NCBI GenBank assembly: GCA_934699135.1
Contig: CAKUVM010000013.1
Span: forward strand, 1-36,098
DNA: 36,098 nucleotides
Origin: an uncultured Bacteroidales bacterium
GTDB taxonomy: Bacteria > Bacteroidota > Bacteroidia > Bacteroidales > Marinilabiliaceae
Reading direction: 5' to 3'
Made by a program: the position numbers and the translations under genes. The notes under the pieces are model-generated. The model worked only from the letters and a program-made list of their open reading frames with translations. It did no database searches and was not told the DNA's origin. Below, piece by piece: positions 34,789 through 36,098 of the stretch (position 1 is its first letter; each line of letters begins with the position of its first letter).

Positions 34789-35972
34789 ATGCCATTGATT
34801 AAGGAAAAGTTTGCCCCGATGCCCCGCCTCTCAGGTTCCCGGGGTTCGAGGGGGAGTGGGAGGAGAGGAGGCTGGGGGAGGTGTGCACTTCCTTTTCTGG
34901 TGGGACTCCAAATTCATCAGTAAGGGATTACTATGGGGGTGAAATACCTTTTATCCGTTCAGGAGAACTCCATTTTGATAATACGGAACTATTCATAACG
35001 CAATTAGGGTATGACAATTCTTCTGCAAAAATGGTTTGCGCAGGAGATTTGCTCTTGGCTATGTACGGAGCAACAAGTGGAGATATTGCCATTTCTAAAA
35101 TTGACGGAGCAATAAATCAAGCGATCCTATGCTTACAGACAAAACAAAATAAGAAGTTCATAGAAGCAGTATGGAATAAGCACGTTTCACAAATACTGAG
35201 AAAATACTTGCAAGGGGGACAAGGTAACTTATCTGCCGATATTGTAAAGAGCATATCATTTCATTTTCCTACCCTCCCCGAGCAGCGCAAGATAGCGGAC
35301 TTCCTCCGCCTCCTCGACGAGCGGATAGCCGCACAAAGGGTGCTCATTGGGGAAATGGGGAGGCTGAAATCTGCGATGATTGAAACGCATTATGTTAAAA
35401 GCCACAGGCAGAAAGTTCGCTTTGCAGACCTTGGAGAGCCTTTCAATGTAGGTAATATATCCAAAAGCGAATTATCGGAAAATGGAATACCTTGCATTCT
35501 TTACGGTGAACTATTTACAGCTTACGGAGCGGTAATAAGCGATGTTGTAAGCCATACAAAAAAATCGGAGGGGGTGACTTTGAGCAAAAAAGGAGATCTT
35601 GTATTTCCTTCCTCAACAACGGTAGATGCCGTTTCCTTAATATCCCCTTCCGCTATTAGCATTGATGGTGTGGCTCTAGGAGGTGATATGTTTGGAATTC
35701 ATACGAATCCTAATTTTGATCCTCAATATCTTAGCTACTATTTCAATTATATAGCAAAGCGGAAAGTTGCGAAATATGCGAAAGGGAGTACCATAATACA
35801 TCTACATTGGGGCGACATTGAAGATGTTATGCTGGAATTGCCAATTTTGAATGAGCAAAGGAGTATAGCACTTTTGCTTAATTGCTTGGAAGAGAAGACT
35901 AGACTAGAGAGGACGTATTTAGATGTTCTTGTCTTACAAAAGCAATACCTGCTCCGCAAAATGTTCATTTGA
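34789..35972 (+). pseudogene. hsdS: Type I restriction specificity subunit HsdS, 5' frameshift (off state or decayed)
   Basis: The frame from 34803 to 35972 encodes a complete two-domain specificity subunit: RFPGFEGEWEERRLGEVC, first recognition domain to about 35270, central conserved LPEQRKIADFLRLLDERIAA, second recognition domain, and the tail PILNEQRSIALLLNCLEE ending LLRKMFI. This frame has no ATG before the first domain; a stop (34800-34802) closes it upstream and the only early start is a GTG at 34881 inside the conserved block. An ATG at 34789 opens another frame, MPLIKEKFAPMPRL, which would join LRFPGFEG if two bases in CTCTC (34828-34832) were absent. So the gene looks switched off by a CT expansion, or decayed. 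The hsdR and hsdM genes are not in the window. Confidence 0.72.
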
Positions 35973-36017
35973 GCAGGAGCTGCGCGTTTGAAATTCCGGC
36001 AAGCGGGGCGGCATGTA

Positions 36018-36039
36018 GAGACGGCACGCGTGCCGTCTC
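36018..36039. repeat. Perfect palindrome downstream of hsdS
   Basis: 22-base perfect inverted repeat, arm GAGACGGCACG against CGTGCCGTCTC with no spacer. A T tract (seven T at about 36062-36068) lies 22 bases beyond, too far for a simple terminator. It resembles the short REP-like palindromes dispersed in many Bacteroidota genomes; copy number cannot be judged from one window. Confidence 0.6.
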
Positions 36040-36098
36040 CAAACCGTGGGAGTGAATGGCGTTTTTTTAGCGACGGTCACCGACCGTGGCGCAAGACG

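Overview
The window looks like a chromosomal stretch from a GC-rich member of the Bacteroidales; a Muribaculaceae- or Prevotella-like gut bacterium is my inference. Reasons: promoter boxes of the Bacteroidota type TAnnTTTG precede several genes. There is a lipoprotein whose lipobox cysteine is followed by S-D-D-D-D, a BspA-like leucine-rich-repeat protein with a type-IX-like C-terminal tail, a secreted GH43 glycosidase, and few classical Shine-Dalgarno sites. Nothing here fixes the species. No tRNA, rRNA or CRISPR array was seen.

Layout. (1) 83-9123 is ordinary chromosome: glnK-amtB (minus), a secreted TPR protein (plus), the minus-strand run acyl-CoA synthetase > truA > GNAT acetyltransferase, and the plus-strand queC-queE-queF operon for the tRNA queuosine precursor preQ1. 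(2) 9209-11209 is a type II restriction-modification pair with lower GC: an apparently intact C5-cytosine methyltransferase and a BsuBI/PstI-family endonuclease broken by a one-base frameshift. A secreted GH43 glycosidase follows (11250-12839, minus). (3) 13133-25502 is the centre of interest: a five-gene plus-strand operon. It encodes a 1384-aa protein (NERD nuclease-like domain, pseudokinase, Ser/Thr kinase, P-loop ATPase), an unrecognised 516-aa protein, a 1789-aa HerA/FtsK-like ATPase, a PP2C phosphatase and a small HTH-like protein. (4) 25607-28747 holds a Big2-type lipoprotein and a large LRR/beta-repeat surface protein preceded by a sigma-54-like promoter. (5) 28947-32606 is etfB-etfA-acyl-CoA dehydrogenase, closed by a strong terminator. 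(6) 32686-36098 is a mobile or phase-variable region: tyrosine recombinase, a DUF3990 (ADP-ribosyltransferase-like) gene between two small partner genes, a type I specificity gene (hsdS) with a frameshifted 5' end, and a terminal palindrome.

How the parts may work together. The large operon resembles phospho-signalling antiphage systems. Its first protein has the plan of BREX-type-2 PglW kinases. The order kinase, middle protein, giant HerA-like ATPase recalls the kinase/ATPase core of the methylation-associated defence system (MADS) and, more distantly, dptF-dptG-dptH of phosphorothioation-dependent restriction. It differs because no dnd genes, PglX/PglZ or methyltransferase sit in the operon, a dedicated PP2C phosphatase and an HTH protein are translationally coupled at its end, and the HerA-like ATPase has lost the Walker A lysine. 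I propose a kinase/phosphatase-controlled defence module, either a reduced relative of MADS/BREX-2 or an undescribed variant. Together with the restriction, toxin-like and hsdS genes it suggests a defence-rich region, though GH43, LRR and ETF housekeeping genes are interleaved.
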